This document shows positions 22,980 to 31,488 of a stretch of 64,000 bases of DNA, piece after piece. A model generated the notes under the pieces. It ran no database searches and was not told the origin of the DNA. It saw nothing but the letters and a program-made list of their open reading frames with translations. The DNA is from Paenibacillus sp. LS1. GTDB taxonomy: Bacteria; Bacillota; Bacilli; Paenibacillales; Paenibacillaceae. Positions within the stretch are counted from its first letter, which is position 1. Each line of letters begins with the position of its first letter. The translations under genes and the position numbers were made by a program. Location: assembly GCF_026013365.1 (NCBI RefSeq), contig NZ_JAPDOE010000011.1:163148-227147 (forward strand), written 5' to 3'.

Positions 22980-24563
22980 ATGTTTAAGATGCTGCATAAG
23001 TCGTTTTATCTCATTTTGCTCGTGTTTGTTGCGGTATTCATTGCTTCGACCTTGTTGGTTCGTGCACAGTACAACTACGCCTTGTATGGGGACAATCCCA
23101 TTTTGGGCATGCAGCAGTGGAGTGTTTTTCTCCCGGTCATTCTTTTGCTCCTTGGTTCAGGTGTCGGGTTATACGCTCTGTGTCTGAAGCTGAACAAATA
23201 CAGCCCGAAGGTTGTCATCCCGATGGTGCTGCTCAGTTCTCTGGCCATTCAGATCATCATCATTTTCGTATTTCCGAGAGTGCCCACCGATGATTCACAG
23301 ACCGTTCTCTCACTCGCCATGAATATGCTGTACGACCAAGACTACTCGTCGTTTGAAACGGGTGGTTATCTGCACATGTTCCCGTTTAACTACTCGATCG
23401 TGCTGTACCTGAAGACCTTGCTATACCTGTTCCCGGACAACTATCTGGTCATCAAACTATTTAATATTTTGTTCTCAACATTAACGACGTTCATGATTTA
23501 TCTTATTTACAAACAAGTTAACGACAGATCCACCGAACGTGATTACGGTGTGTTGATCTTTGCAGCGACGTACCTGCCATCCCTGTTCCTGAACAACCTG
23601 ATCTATAACGATGTGATTGCTACAGCATTTCTGACATCGTGCTTATACTTCTTCATTCGTTTTGTACGTGAAAAGTCTTGGAAAACAATCGTCATTGCCG
23701 CCGTTTTTCTCGCGATGGGCAACTACTTCCGAAGCATCGGCGTGATCGTGCTGATCGCTGCCATCATAACTATCCTGCTGAATATGCGGAGCATCGGAAT
23801 GAAGAAAGTCATCATTTCCATCGGTATACTGGGGATGTTGTTTAATGTACCGACCTTGACACAGAATGCGGTTCTTCAATCCTCCGGTGCCGTAAGCGAG
23901 CCTGTTGGAGAAAATGCCGCTCCGGTCTATATGTGGCTGAACATGGGGATTAATGTGGAGCGCTTTGGCTTCTGGGACAATATGGAGAGTTATCAGATCT
24001 ATCAGAGGCAGGCCGACTACAATAAGGCTGAAAGTGCAGATTTGTTCAAACAAGAGATTAGCAATAAACTGTCCGAAGCAAGTGCAAGTGACTTGGTGCA
24101 GATGTATTACAAAAAGATCATATGGACCTGGACCGAAGGGACGTACCAGATGGACCGATACGGGATCGGCAATGAGAGTTCCTTGAGTGCCGGACGAGGA
24201 AGGGGAGGCGGAATCGCAGGCTTCTACAGTTATACCAATGCCATAACAGAACTGTTGCAGGGGGATTCGGCTTATCGGACAGGTTTGCTCTGGATTGTAT
24301 ATGTAATGAATTTCCTGATGTACTGTTTTATTTTCATCCGGTTGGTCGGTGGAATTCGTCGTAAACGGTATGATGAAGTCTCATTGATCCTGGTCATTCT
24401 TGGATTCATCGGATTTTATATTCTGTGGGAAATTAAGTCCAGATACATCTACCCTGTATATCCACTGTTGGTTGTGCTGTCCTATATGGGATTCAAAGAT
24501 ACGTATGATCTTATATTCCATCGTAAACGTACCTTGGAGAGATATTCCCTGAGAGAAAGGTGA
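22980..24563 (+). CDS. Polytopic GT-C-like glycosyltransferase-family membrane protein
   Basis: The 527-residue protein has about 11-13 transmembrane helices. The first extracytoplasmic loop reads FPRVPTDDSQTVLSLA, an acidic pair after helix 4 in the position of the catalytic DE/DD motif in GT-C transferases (GT39/PMT-like, using a lipid-linked sugar). A large extracytoplasmic loop of about 130 residues lies between late helices. The frame extends back to 22893, but AAAAGGAG and 7 bases place the start at the ATG at 22980. The downstream lipoprotein gene begins four bases after the stop, so the two are probably translationally linked. Sugar donor and acceptor are unknown. Confidence 0.75.
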   Translation: MFKMLHKSFYLILLVFVAVFIASTLLVRAQYNYALYGDNPILGMQQWSVFLPVILLLLGSGVGLYALCLKLNKYSPKVVIPMVLLSSLAIQIIIIFVFPRVPTDDSQTVLSLAMNMLYDQDYSSFETGGYLHMFPFNYSIVLYLKTLLYLFPDNYLVIKLFNILFSTLTTFMIYLIYKQVNDRSTERDYGVLIFAATYLPSLFLNNLIYNDVIATAFLTSCLYFFIRFVREKSWKTIVIAAVFLAMGNYFRSIGVIVLIAAIITILLNMRSIGMKKVIISIGILGMLFNVPTLTQNAVLQSSGAVSEPVGENAAPVYMWLNMGINVERFGFWDNMESYQIYQRQADYNKAESADLFKQEISNKLSEASASDLVQMYYKKIIWTWTEGTYQMDRYGIGNESSLSAGRGRGGGIAGFYSYTNAITELLQGDSAYRTGLLWIVYVMNFLMYCFIFIRLVGGIRRKRYDEVSLILVILGFIGFYILWEIKSRYIYPVYPLLVVLSYMGFKDTYDLIFHRKRTLERYSLRER

Positions 24564-24567
24564 TCAT

Positions 24568-25116
24568 ATGCGAATAAATAAATATTTCACATCGGTTACG
24601 CTGCTCGTGCTGCTGGGATGTTCGGTTATGTTGACGGCTTGCGATGTGATAACCGCCCAAAATATTACCAACACCGGTTCTGCACAAGGCATGAACGGTG
24701 GTGGCATGCCGAATGGCGGTGGCATGGGCATGAACGGAGGAACACCTAGAGGTGGAAGGGGCGGCACGGGTATGAATGACCGTACAGGCAGTCCGGACAT
24801 GACGCAGGGGATGATGAATGCCGACATGACAGGCAGAGTCATCTCCGTGAATGGAAACACAGTTACGCTGGCGTTACTTGAGGTGCAGGACACCTCATCT
24901 CCAAGCATGGAATGGAAGGATACTGGAATGGAAATGAATTTGAATATCAGTGATGATGTCACTATCACTGAAGGAGTAGGAACGCCGCGCTCTGGCAGTT
25001 CCAACCCAAGTGCGAATTCGTCCATTCAAGTGTCTGATCTTCAACAAGAAAACATCGTGATGGTGTGGTATAAGGACAACACCGAGACGGTTGAACGGGT
25101 GATGGTTGTCCGGTAA
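24568..25116 (+). CDS. Gly/Met-rich lipoprotein of unknown function
   Basis: The 182-residue product has a lipoprotein signal ending in LTAC (Cys near residue 25). The next 60 residues are built almost entirely of Gly, Met, Asn and Arg (GMNGGGMPNGGGMGMNGG and similar), followed by a small beta domain with MTGRVISVNGNTVTLALLEVQ and a DDVTITEG segment. The beta part looks like an OB-type or DUF5666-like fold. Methionine-rich tracts on secreted proteins can bind copper, but that is speculation here. AAAGGTGAT lies just before the ATG, inside the end of the upstream gene; only four bases separate it from the membrane glycosyltransferase-like gene, so they probably work together. Confidence 0.7.
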   Translation: MRINKYFTSVTLLVLLGCSVMLTACDVITAQNITNTGSAQGMNGGGMPNGGGMGMNGGTPRGGRGGTGMNDRTGSPDMTQGMMNADMTGRVISVNGNTVTLALLEVQDTSSPSMEWKDTGMEMNLNISDDVTITEGVGTPRSGSSNPSANSSIQVSDLQQENIVMVWYKDNTETVERVMVVR

Positions 25117-25145
25117 AAGAGGATGGGGATATTTTCATTTTGTAA

Positions 25146-25268
25146 TTGCTTACATTAAGGTTGTAGGTTATTATGGAAACAATTGGTCTTTCGAAGGGAG
25201 TGAGCGTCATGAAACGACGGTCTAAGATGGTATGCTCTATTACTACAACGAAGGTAAGCATAAACTGA
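25146..25268 (+). other. Promoter plus a possible broken small gene
   Basis: TTGCTT (25146-25151) and TATTAT (25169-25174) are 17 bp apart, followed by GGGAG and an ATG at 25209. That frame stops after 19 codons. A change of frame at codon 6 would open about 41 further codons (DGMLYYYNEGKHKLNN...) up to about 25352, before the terminator at 25423. This looks like a small gene damaged by one frameshift, but there is no recognised homologue and chance is not excluded. The rest of the gap up to 25521 shows nothing but the terminator. Confidence 0.3.
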
Positions 25269-25422
25269 ATAATTCCGGTAGGTCATCAGATGCAGGTTGG
25301 AACACATTTCGTTTCCCAGACCGATCTGAGATCTTCCGACATATAGGGATATAACTGCTCAATTTTTCTGGCGTATGCGAGGTTTATTTTCTTGTGCAAA
25401 TTTCTCATACATTCAGAATTTT

Positions 25423-25453
25423 TAAAAGCCGCAGGCATAGCCTGCGGCTTTTT
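25423..25453 (+). terminator. Strong Rho-independent terminator
   Basis: AAAAGCCGCAGG pairs with CCTGCGGCTTTT around a 5-base loop, followed by T5. It closes the transcript of the GT-C/lipoprotein pair and of any small gene in the gap. Confidence 0.93.
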
Positions 25454-25521
25454 GCGCGCAAAAATAGGTATTCGATGGCTACAAGCAATCCACATGAAAC
25501 AATCAAAAAGGAGAAATGCCC

Positions 25522-26514
25522 ATGTTAAAGTTAAAATATTTATTTCAACATCATGATCTTGCCGAGATGATCCTAAAGAATTGGAACTATGATCCCGAAT
25601 CGCTGGATATGTTTCAGTATTATCGCATATCTTCCAATGCCGTGTATCCGTTCAGGGATCAGGGGGAGGTTCGCTTGATTCGTTTTGCCCCGGTAGAGGA
25701 GAAAAATCAGGTCAATCTTAGTGCTGAACTGGCGTTCCTACGTTATCTTCGAACGAATCATTATGGAGCCATGGAGGCGGTACCTTCTCATTCAGGGACA
25801 GAACTCGTAGAGACTCACACCCCATGGGGAACATACTATGCTTCTGTATTCAAGCGAGTACCCGGATCGCAGTTAGGAAACATTGATTTGAATGACGTCA
25901 TCCTGCACAGCTATGGTCAGGCATTGGGTGAGCTGCATCATCTATCGCGTACTTTCACGCCTGAGCAGGGGGAGAAACGCTGGACCTATACGGATGTTCT
26001 GAATTGGATGCAGGAGATCCTGAAGGAATTTCCAACAGAGACGGCTGCTCTAAACGAGGTGAAATTTCTCCAAACGTATTTTGCGACTTGGCCGATGAAT
26101 CAACAAAATTTCGGTCTCATCCACTACGATTTTGAACTGGACAATGTCTTCTATGAGGAAGATAGCCAGTCTTGTTATGCCATTGATTTTGATGACTCGA
26201 TGTATCATTGGTACGCGATGGATGTGGAACAGAGTCTGGATAGTCTGCGTGAGGAAATCCAGCCTGAGCAATGGGAGCAGAAGAAGCAATTGTTCCTGAA
26301 CGGTTATTGGTCCAAGGCGGGAGAACGTTATGATCTGGAGAGTATGTTCCCTGCATGTCGCCGTTTTGCCAATCTATATGGATATGTGCGTATTCTTCGG
26401 TCTGCTTCAGAACAGTGGTTACATGAGCCAGAATGGATGAGTGGATTAAGAGTAAGATTGAGTAAGAAGATGACGGAACAAGCAGAGCAATTCGGAAAGG
26501 TATTCAATAGCTGA
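25522..26514 (+). CDS. Aminoglycoside-phosphotransferase-family kinase-like protein
   Basis: The 330-residue protein has an APH/homoserine-kinase fold. An N-lobe with EVRLIRFAP precedes the catalytic loop GLIHYDFELDNVFY (HxDxxxxN) and the metal-binding AIDFDD. The motif order and length fit the group of uncharacterised small-molecule kinases common in Bacillales; antibiotic inactivation should not be assumed. Two in-frame ATGs occur; the second (25522) is 8 bases from AAGGAG and is preferred over 25516, which is too close. Its position just upstream of the NRPS operon could suggest self-protection, but an imperfect terminator and a 339-base gap separate them, so this is only a possibility. 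Confidence 0.82.
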   Translation: MLKLKYLFQHHDLAEMILKNWNYDPESLDMFQYYRISSNAVYPFRDQGEVRLIRFAPVEEKNQVNLSAELAFLRYLRTNHYGAMEAVPSHSGTELVETHTPWGTYYASVFKRVPGSQLGNIDLNDVILHSYGQALGELHHLSRTFTPEQGEKRWTYTDVLNWMQEILKEFPTETAALNEVKFLQTYFATWPMNQQNFGLIHYDFELDNVFYEEDSQSCYAIDFDDSMYHWYAMDVEQSLDSLREEIQPEQWEQKKQLFLNGYWSKAGERYDLESMFPACRRFANLYGYVRILRSASEQWLHEPEWMSGLRVRLSKKMTEQAEQFGKVFNS

Positions 26515-26586
26515 GATTTGTTCCAATTCCGCCAAGCTAGTCATGATCCATAAGCACTGAAGTTCGCAATAAATTACGTTAATCGG

Positions 26587-26632
26587 GTCCCGCGGTCAGA
26601 TGCTGATGCTCTGTATCTATCACGGGGCTTTT
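26587..26632 (+). terminator. Possible terminator or attenuator after the phosphotransferase gene
   Basis: GTCCCG (26587-26592) pairs with CGGGGC (26623-26628) across a 30-base loop and is followed by TTTTC. The stem is short and the loop long, so the call is tentative. Confidence 0.4.
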
Positions 26633-26801
26633 CATTTTGTTCGAACTTTACCGAATAATGAAACGGAAGTGGATATCTTGTAGAAGAGATGGTTGGGACT
26701 TTCATTCTTTCCATATGAAAAATGGTATTTTAATGTCGTAATATATATAAAATTGTTAAAAAAACAAATAAAATAGTTATTGATAAAATTTGGGTGGAAT
26801 G

Positions 26802-26821
26802 ATAAGTTGTAATTAACTTAT
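26802..26821. promoter_or_regulatory. Inverted repeat upstream of the NRPS operon
   Basis: ATAAGTT and AACTTAT form a perfect 7-bp repeat around GTAATT, 33 bases before the first NRPS start codon. Its position suits an operator near the transcription start. No regulator gene is in the cluster. Confidence 0.45.
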
Positions 26822-26853
26822 TTTAGGATAAATTATATATAAAGGAGAATTAG

Positions 26854-29800
26854 ATGGGAAATGTATGTGTCGATCTGCATCCTTTAACAGAGCATCAACG
26901 AAGAATATGGTATATGGAAATGATATATCCGAATTCAGATGTATGGATGATTACATCCAAAATGAGCATACCGGAACCGATCGATTTCACCTTGTTAGAG
27001 CGGTCGATTAACAGGGTTTTGAAGAATAACGAACTGCTTCGAACCCGAATTATACTGGATCAAGGTGAGAACAAACAATACATCCAACCTTATGAGTACA
27101 GATCACTCAAGCACATTCAAGAAGACCCGGCTTTGACTGGTGTAACATGGACTGAGTATGTGGGTAACCATCCGATTCATGTACACAGTGAAAATCTATG
27201 TCAGTTTTATACGTATGAGGGTCATGGACAATACGGATACATCATTCAGGTTCACCATATCATCTGTGATGGCCTGGGGTTATTTCAGTTGACGAATGAG
27301 ATTACGGAAACCTACCATGCCGAACTAAAAGATGGTAATGCAAGCAGGATGGAATCTACGATTCACGATTATGAATACTATATAGATAGTGAACAACAAT
27401 ATCTCGCTTCCAAACGCTATGCGAAAGATCAGGCCTTTTGGAGAGAGAAGTTTCATACGATTCCCGAATTTATGGAACTGAAAGCACACAATCCCCTTCT
27501 AACTCACACCGCAGCCAGAAGAAAAACGATGAAAATGGATCACTCCATGTATGTACGTTTGAAAGAGTTCTGTCGTCAGAAGAATATCAGCGTATTTACC
27601 TTTTTTCTCTCAACCCTAGCTATTCTGCTGAATAAACTCACTCACCAAACCGACTTGGTTGTTGGAACCAACTACGCGAACCGCACTAGCAAAACAGATA
27701 AAGACATGATTGGCATGTTTGTCACGACCGTACCTGTCAGGATCGGGGTAGAACCCTCTGAATCCGTGTTAACCTTGCTGCAACGCATTTCCAATGAACA
27801 GAAAGAAATGTTGCGACATCAGAAATATCCCTATAATCAGCTCATCCGTGATCTGAGAGAGTCGCTCTCGTTACCGGAACTGAACAGACTGTTCGGCATT
27901 TCATTGGTCTATCGTCCAGAACGTTTTGACAAGATGCAGGGACATAATGTCTACATGGATAACAAGTTTAACGGACACGAGACGAATGATCTGCTTATCA
28001 ACATTATTGAGAAAATCAATGAGGATCGTATCATATTTCAGATGGATTATCGGATCCAGTTGTTCAGTGAAACGTTCATGGACAATCTGCTCGATCAGTT
28101 TCTTATGGTTACGGAAGCTATTCTGGAGCATTCCGGACAAAGCATTGAACAGATCAGTATTGTAAGCGAAGCCGATAAACAATCAATGTTAATCGAGTTT
28201 AATGATACCGAGGCGGTGTATCCGAGCGACAAAACGGTCATCCAGTTGTTTGAAGAACAGGCAGTGGCTACCCCTCAACATACTGCACTTATCCTGGGTG
28301 ATCAGGAGATGAACTATAAACAATTGAATGCCAGAGCTAACGGCTTGGCTACAGTATTGATCAGCAGAGGAATCAAGCAGCGAGAACTGGTAGGCATTAT
28401 TGCAACACACAGTATGGAAATGGTTATTGCGATTTTGGCTGTTATGAAAGCCGGATGTGCTTATATTCCGATTGATCCCGAGTATCCCGATGAACGAATT
28501 CAACATATTTTGAAAGATTCTCAGGTAAGGTTTGTTCTGGTTAACGAGCCTATCACTCTGCCGGACAGTCTGGAAGTCATTCACATGCTTGAAGATAGTC
28601 AGGGGCATCTATCAACCGATAATCTGAACTTGACCATAGATATGAAGGATCTGGCTTATGTCATCTACACATCGGGTTCTACAGGAGCACCAAAGGGTGT
28701 ATTGGTGGAACATAAGGGATTGACGAATTATATATGGTGGGCAAGTCAGACGTATGTTACTGACAGGAAAACGACTTTTTCACTCTATTCATCCATCGCG
28801 TTTGATCTGACCATTACCTCCATCTTTACGCCGTTAATTACGGGTAACACGATGATCATCTACAACTCGTCTCATAACAAGGCGTTGATTACTGATGTTG
28901 TCCTGGATCCGCGAGTGGATCTGGTCAAGCTGACTCCGGCGCATCTGCAATTGATTCAGGACATGAACATTATGGACAGATCGAATGTTCGAACATTTAT
29001 TGTGGGTGGCGATAATCTGAGTGCTTCCCTGGCTGCAAATATTACGCGGCAAAGCAAACATGAGGTTACCATTTTTAATGAATATGGACCGACAGAGACG
29101 GTAGTAGGCTGCATGATCTATGCCTACGATCCTCAAGTTGACCAAACGGAGTATGTGCCCATCGGCAAGCCCATTCAGAACACATCCATATATGTGCTCG
29201 ATCAATCACTGCAATACGTTCCTGTCGGTGTTCAGGGTGAATTGTTGGTCGGGGGAGACGGAGTGACCAGAGGCTATCTGAACCAACCCGAATTGACGGG
29301 CAGAAAGTACGTTGAACACCCGGATCATCCAGGCGAGCGATTGTATCGGACAGGTGATCTATGCAGGTTAAGGGAAGATGGTCAGATGGAATACCTCGGA
29401 AGAATGGATGACCAAGTGAAGATTCGCGGGTATCGAATTGAACTGGGTGAGGTCAAGGCAGCTTTCTTGAAGATCCAGGGAATCCGGGATGCAGCTGTAA
29501 GCGTCAAGACGGATCAGCAATCCCGTCAGTTATGTGCTCATTACGTCAGCGATGCACATGTGACCCGGAGGATGATACGGGATAATCTGGTATCTCTGTT
29601 GCCGGAGTATATGGTTCCCACACATCTAATCAAGGTGTCTTCGATTCCACTTACCATTAACGGCAAGATTGATTACTTGGCGTTATCGATAGAGAAGCCA
29701 CAATCGGATGAAGAAAATGTGTATGTGGCACCGAGTACTGTCATGGAACAGACGATATCTACCATCTGGTCTGAGATTCTTGGTCTGGAAGAGGTGGGTG

Positions 29801-31476
29801 TGACGGACCACTTCTACGAACGGGGTGGTGATTCCCTTAAGTTGATTCAGATCTATACCAGACTTTCCGAGATAGGTTTTGATTTTTCGATTAACGATAT
29901 GTTTAATTTCCCTACAATCCAATCCTTAAGTTCGTATCTGAATCAGATCATGGAAGGAAAGGAAGGCATGATGAGCATGGAACACAACACGACGAACAGA
30001 TCCAAATTGGATGTATTGAACGGAATTATGGACAAGCCAATCTTCCTGTCTACAGATATTCCCAGAGTTGATCCGGCACTCAAAGGTGTAATGTCATTCA
30101 ACCAGGAATCCCTGTGGCTGGTTGAGCAGTTCGAGGGGAAGAGCACCAAATATAACATTCCCGGACATGTCCTTTTTGAAGGCGCATTCTCGGAAGAGGC
30201 TTACATCTATGCATTGAATCAGATTGTGCAGCGGCATGATGTATTGAGAACGTATTTTGTTATCGAGAACAATACACCGGTGCAGCGAATCAGGCCTTAT
30301 GAGCCTTTTGACATCGAGGTTCAGCATACGCTGAGGGATAATTCCCAAGCCAGTCTGAAGCGTGTGATTGAAGAAGAATCCAGACACCAGTTCAATCTGG
30401 AAACCGGACCGATGTATTATTTTGGATTGTATCAGATCCATGCACATCAATATTTTGCCTATTTTAATTTTCATCACATTATCTTCGATGGCTGGTCTCA
30501 GGATATTCTGATGGCTGAACTGGGAGCGTACTATAATGCTTATCTGAAGGGAGAAAATGCAGCAATAGAGGATTTGAGTATTCAATATTCCGACTATTCA
30601 CATTGGCAAAAAGGAAAATGGATGACTGCCGAATTTCCGACAGTTCTTAATTATTGGCGCAACCAGTTGGGAAGTACCGTTAACCGATCAGTGAAAGTAT
30701 TGCCGTATGACCGGGAGCCTTCGCTGAATAATGGGGATACCGGAGATATTCTGCTCTCAGAAATTCCGATCCAAACCATTGACATGATCAAAAGGGCCGG
30801 TATGAAAAACAATGCCAGTCTGTACATTACCATGCTCACCGCCTACAAAATGTTGCTGTACTTTTACTCGGGTGAAACCGAGATCGTCGTGGGAACACCT
30901 GTAGCAAACCGTAATCGTGCCGAAGTTCAGAGATTGATCGGATATTTCTCCAACAGTCTTGCTTTGAAGACGGTCATGGACCCCGAGCAGTCCATAGACG
31001 CTCAGATTATTTCCGTTAGAAATACGGTATTTGAAGCATTTGATCACCAAGAGATGCCTTTCGGCAAACTAATTGAACTGCTGAACCCGGATCGTGCTTC
31101 CGGGCTGACCCCGTTCTTCCAGACATGGTTCGTACTTGATGTCAAAAATACGTACAACATCGAAGGGCTGAATATTGCTCAGAATGAAATTTTGTGGGGC
31201 CACAGTGGCAAGAGCAAGTGGGATCTGACGTTGAATCTCATCGAGGCTGACCATGTCATGAATGCAGTAGTTGAATACAAAACAGAGTTGTTTGGCAAAT
31301 CCACCATGAAGAGATTCCTGCATGATTATATGGCTGTAGTGAAGCTGATTGCAGCTGACTCCTCACGGAGTCTTCAAGCTGTACGCCATGATTGGGAGGT
31401 GATGGCCCACGAGTACAAGATGGAGTTGCTGAATAGCAGTAAGAGCAAAAAGAAATTCAACAAAATCAAATCTTAG
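26854..31476 (+). CDS. NRPS protein 1: starter C - A (Asn predicted) - T - C
   Basis: The 1540-residue synthetase opens with a condensation domain of the lipo-initiating starter type (PLTEHQRRIWYMEMIYP; active site HHIICDG at 134-140), so the peptide is probably N-acylated. The adenylation domain (about 450-970; YTSGSTGAPKG at 605-615) has pocket residues read by alignment as DLTKIGEVGK, the code known for asparagine in iturin-family synthetases. A carrier domain follows (GGDSL, phosphopantetheinyl Ser 994). A second, intact C domain (HHIIFDGW at 1207-1214) ends the protein, so it supplies the condensation for the next module in trans. There is no epimerase domain. The ribosome-binding site is AAAGGAG. 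It leads a six-gene operon with a 12-base gap to the oxygenase gene. Confidence 0.93.
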   Translation: MGNVCVDLHPLTEHQRRIWYMEMIYPNSDVWMITSKMSIPEPIDFTLLERSINRVLKNNELLRTRIILDQGENKQYIQPYEYRSLKHIQEDPALTGVTWTEYVGNHPIHVHSENLCQFYTYEGHGQYGYIIQVHHIICDGLGLFQLTNEITETYHAELKDGNASRMESTIHDYEYYIDSEQQYLASKRYAKDQAFWREKFHTIPEFMELKAHNPLLTHTAARRKTMKMDHSMYVRLKEFCRQKNISVFTFFLSTLAILLNKLTHQTDLVVGTNYANRTSKTDKDMIGMFVTTVPVRIGVEPSESVLTLLQRISNEQKEMLRHQKYPYNQLIRDLRESLSLPELNRLFGISLVYRPERFDKMQGHNVYMDNKFNGHETNDLLINIIEKINEDRIIFQMDYRIQLFSETFMDNLLDQFLMVTEAILEHSGQSIEQISIVSEADKQSMLIEFNDTEAVYPSDKTVIQLFEEQAVATPQHTALILGDQEMNYKQLNARANGLATVLISRGIKQRELVGIIATHSMEMVIAILAVMKAGCAYIPIDPEYPDERIQHILKDSQVRFVLVNEPITLPDSLEVIHMLEDSQGHLSTDNLNLTIDMKDLAYVIYTSGSTGAPKGVLVEHKGLTNYIWWASQTYVTDRKTTFSLYSSIAFDLTITSIFTPLITGNTMIIYNSSHNKALITDVVLDPRVDLVKLTPAHLQLIQDMNIMDRSNVRTFIVGGDNLSASLAANITRQSKHEVTIFNEYGPTETVVGCMIYAYDPQVDQTEYVPIGKPIQNTSIYVLDQSLQYVPVGVQGELLVGGDGVTRGYLNQPELTGRKYVEHPDHPGERLYRTGDLCRLREDGQMEYLGRMDDQVKIRGYRIELGEVKAAFLKIQGIRDAAVSVKTDQQSRQLCAHYVSDAHVTRRMIRDNLVSLLPEYMVPTHLIKVSSIPLTINGKIDYLALSIEKPQSDEENVYVAPSTVMEQTISTIWSEILGLEEVGVTDHFYERGGDSLKLIQIYTRLSEIGFDFSINDMFNFPTIQSLSSYLNQIMEGKEGMMSMEHNTTNRSKLDVLNGIMDKPIFLSTDIPRVDPALKGVMSFNQESLWLVEQFEGKSTKYNIPGHVLFEGAFSEEAYIYALNQIVQRHDVLRTYFVIENNTPVQRIRPYEPFDIEVQHTLRDNSQASLKRVIEEESRHQFNLETGPMYYFGLYQIHAHQYFAYFNFHHIIFDGWSQDILMAELGAYYNAYLKGENAAIEDLSIQYSDYSHWQKGKWMTAEFPTVLNYWRNQLGSTVNRSVKVLPYDREPSLNNGDTGDILLSEIPIQTIDMIKRAGMKNNASLYITMLTAYKMLLYFYSGETEIVVGTPVANRNRAEVQRLIGYFSNSLALKTVMDPEQSIDAQIISVRNTVFEAFDHQEMPFGKLIELLNPDRASGLTPFFQTWFVLDVKNTYNIEGLNIAQNEILWGHSGKSKWDLTLNLIEADHVMNAVVEYKTELFGKSTMKRFLHDYMAVVKLIAADSSRSLQAVRHDWEVMAHEYKMELLNSSKSKKKFNKIKS

Positions 31477-31488
31477 GAGGAATTAACC

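Larger units (their letters stand above)
26515..26853. other. AT-rich leader region of the NRPS operon
   Basis: The 339 bases hold a terminator-like hairpin (26587-26632), then a marked AT-rich stretch (about 26730-26853) and a 7-6-7 inverted repeat at 26802-26821. The NRPS operon promoter must lie here; I cannot fix it. No small ORF with a ribosome-binding site is seen. Confidence 0.5.

Noticed and set aside
25522..26514. Self-resistance kinase of the NRPS cluster
   Set aside because: The kinase-like gene is separated from the operon by a terminator-like hairpin and 339 bases, and similar genes are common in Bacillales genomes (another fragment is at 1-207). It may be unrelated.
30070..31400. 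Epimerisation or dual C/E domain at the end of NRPS 1
   Set aside because: Motifs are those of an ordinary C domain (SFNQESLWLVEQ, RHDVLRT, HHIIFDGW, GTPVANR); the E-domain markers after HHxxxDx are missing.
26854..31476. Colibactin/zwittermicin-like N-acyl-D-Asn prodrug start
   Set aside because: The starter C and Asn code fit, but there is no epimerase domain after the first carrier and no ClbP-type membrane peptidase in the window; the PBP at 48013-50100 is a class B transpeptidase.
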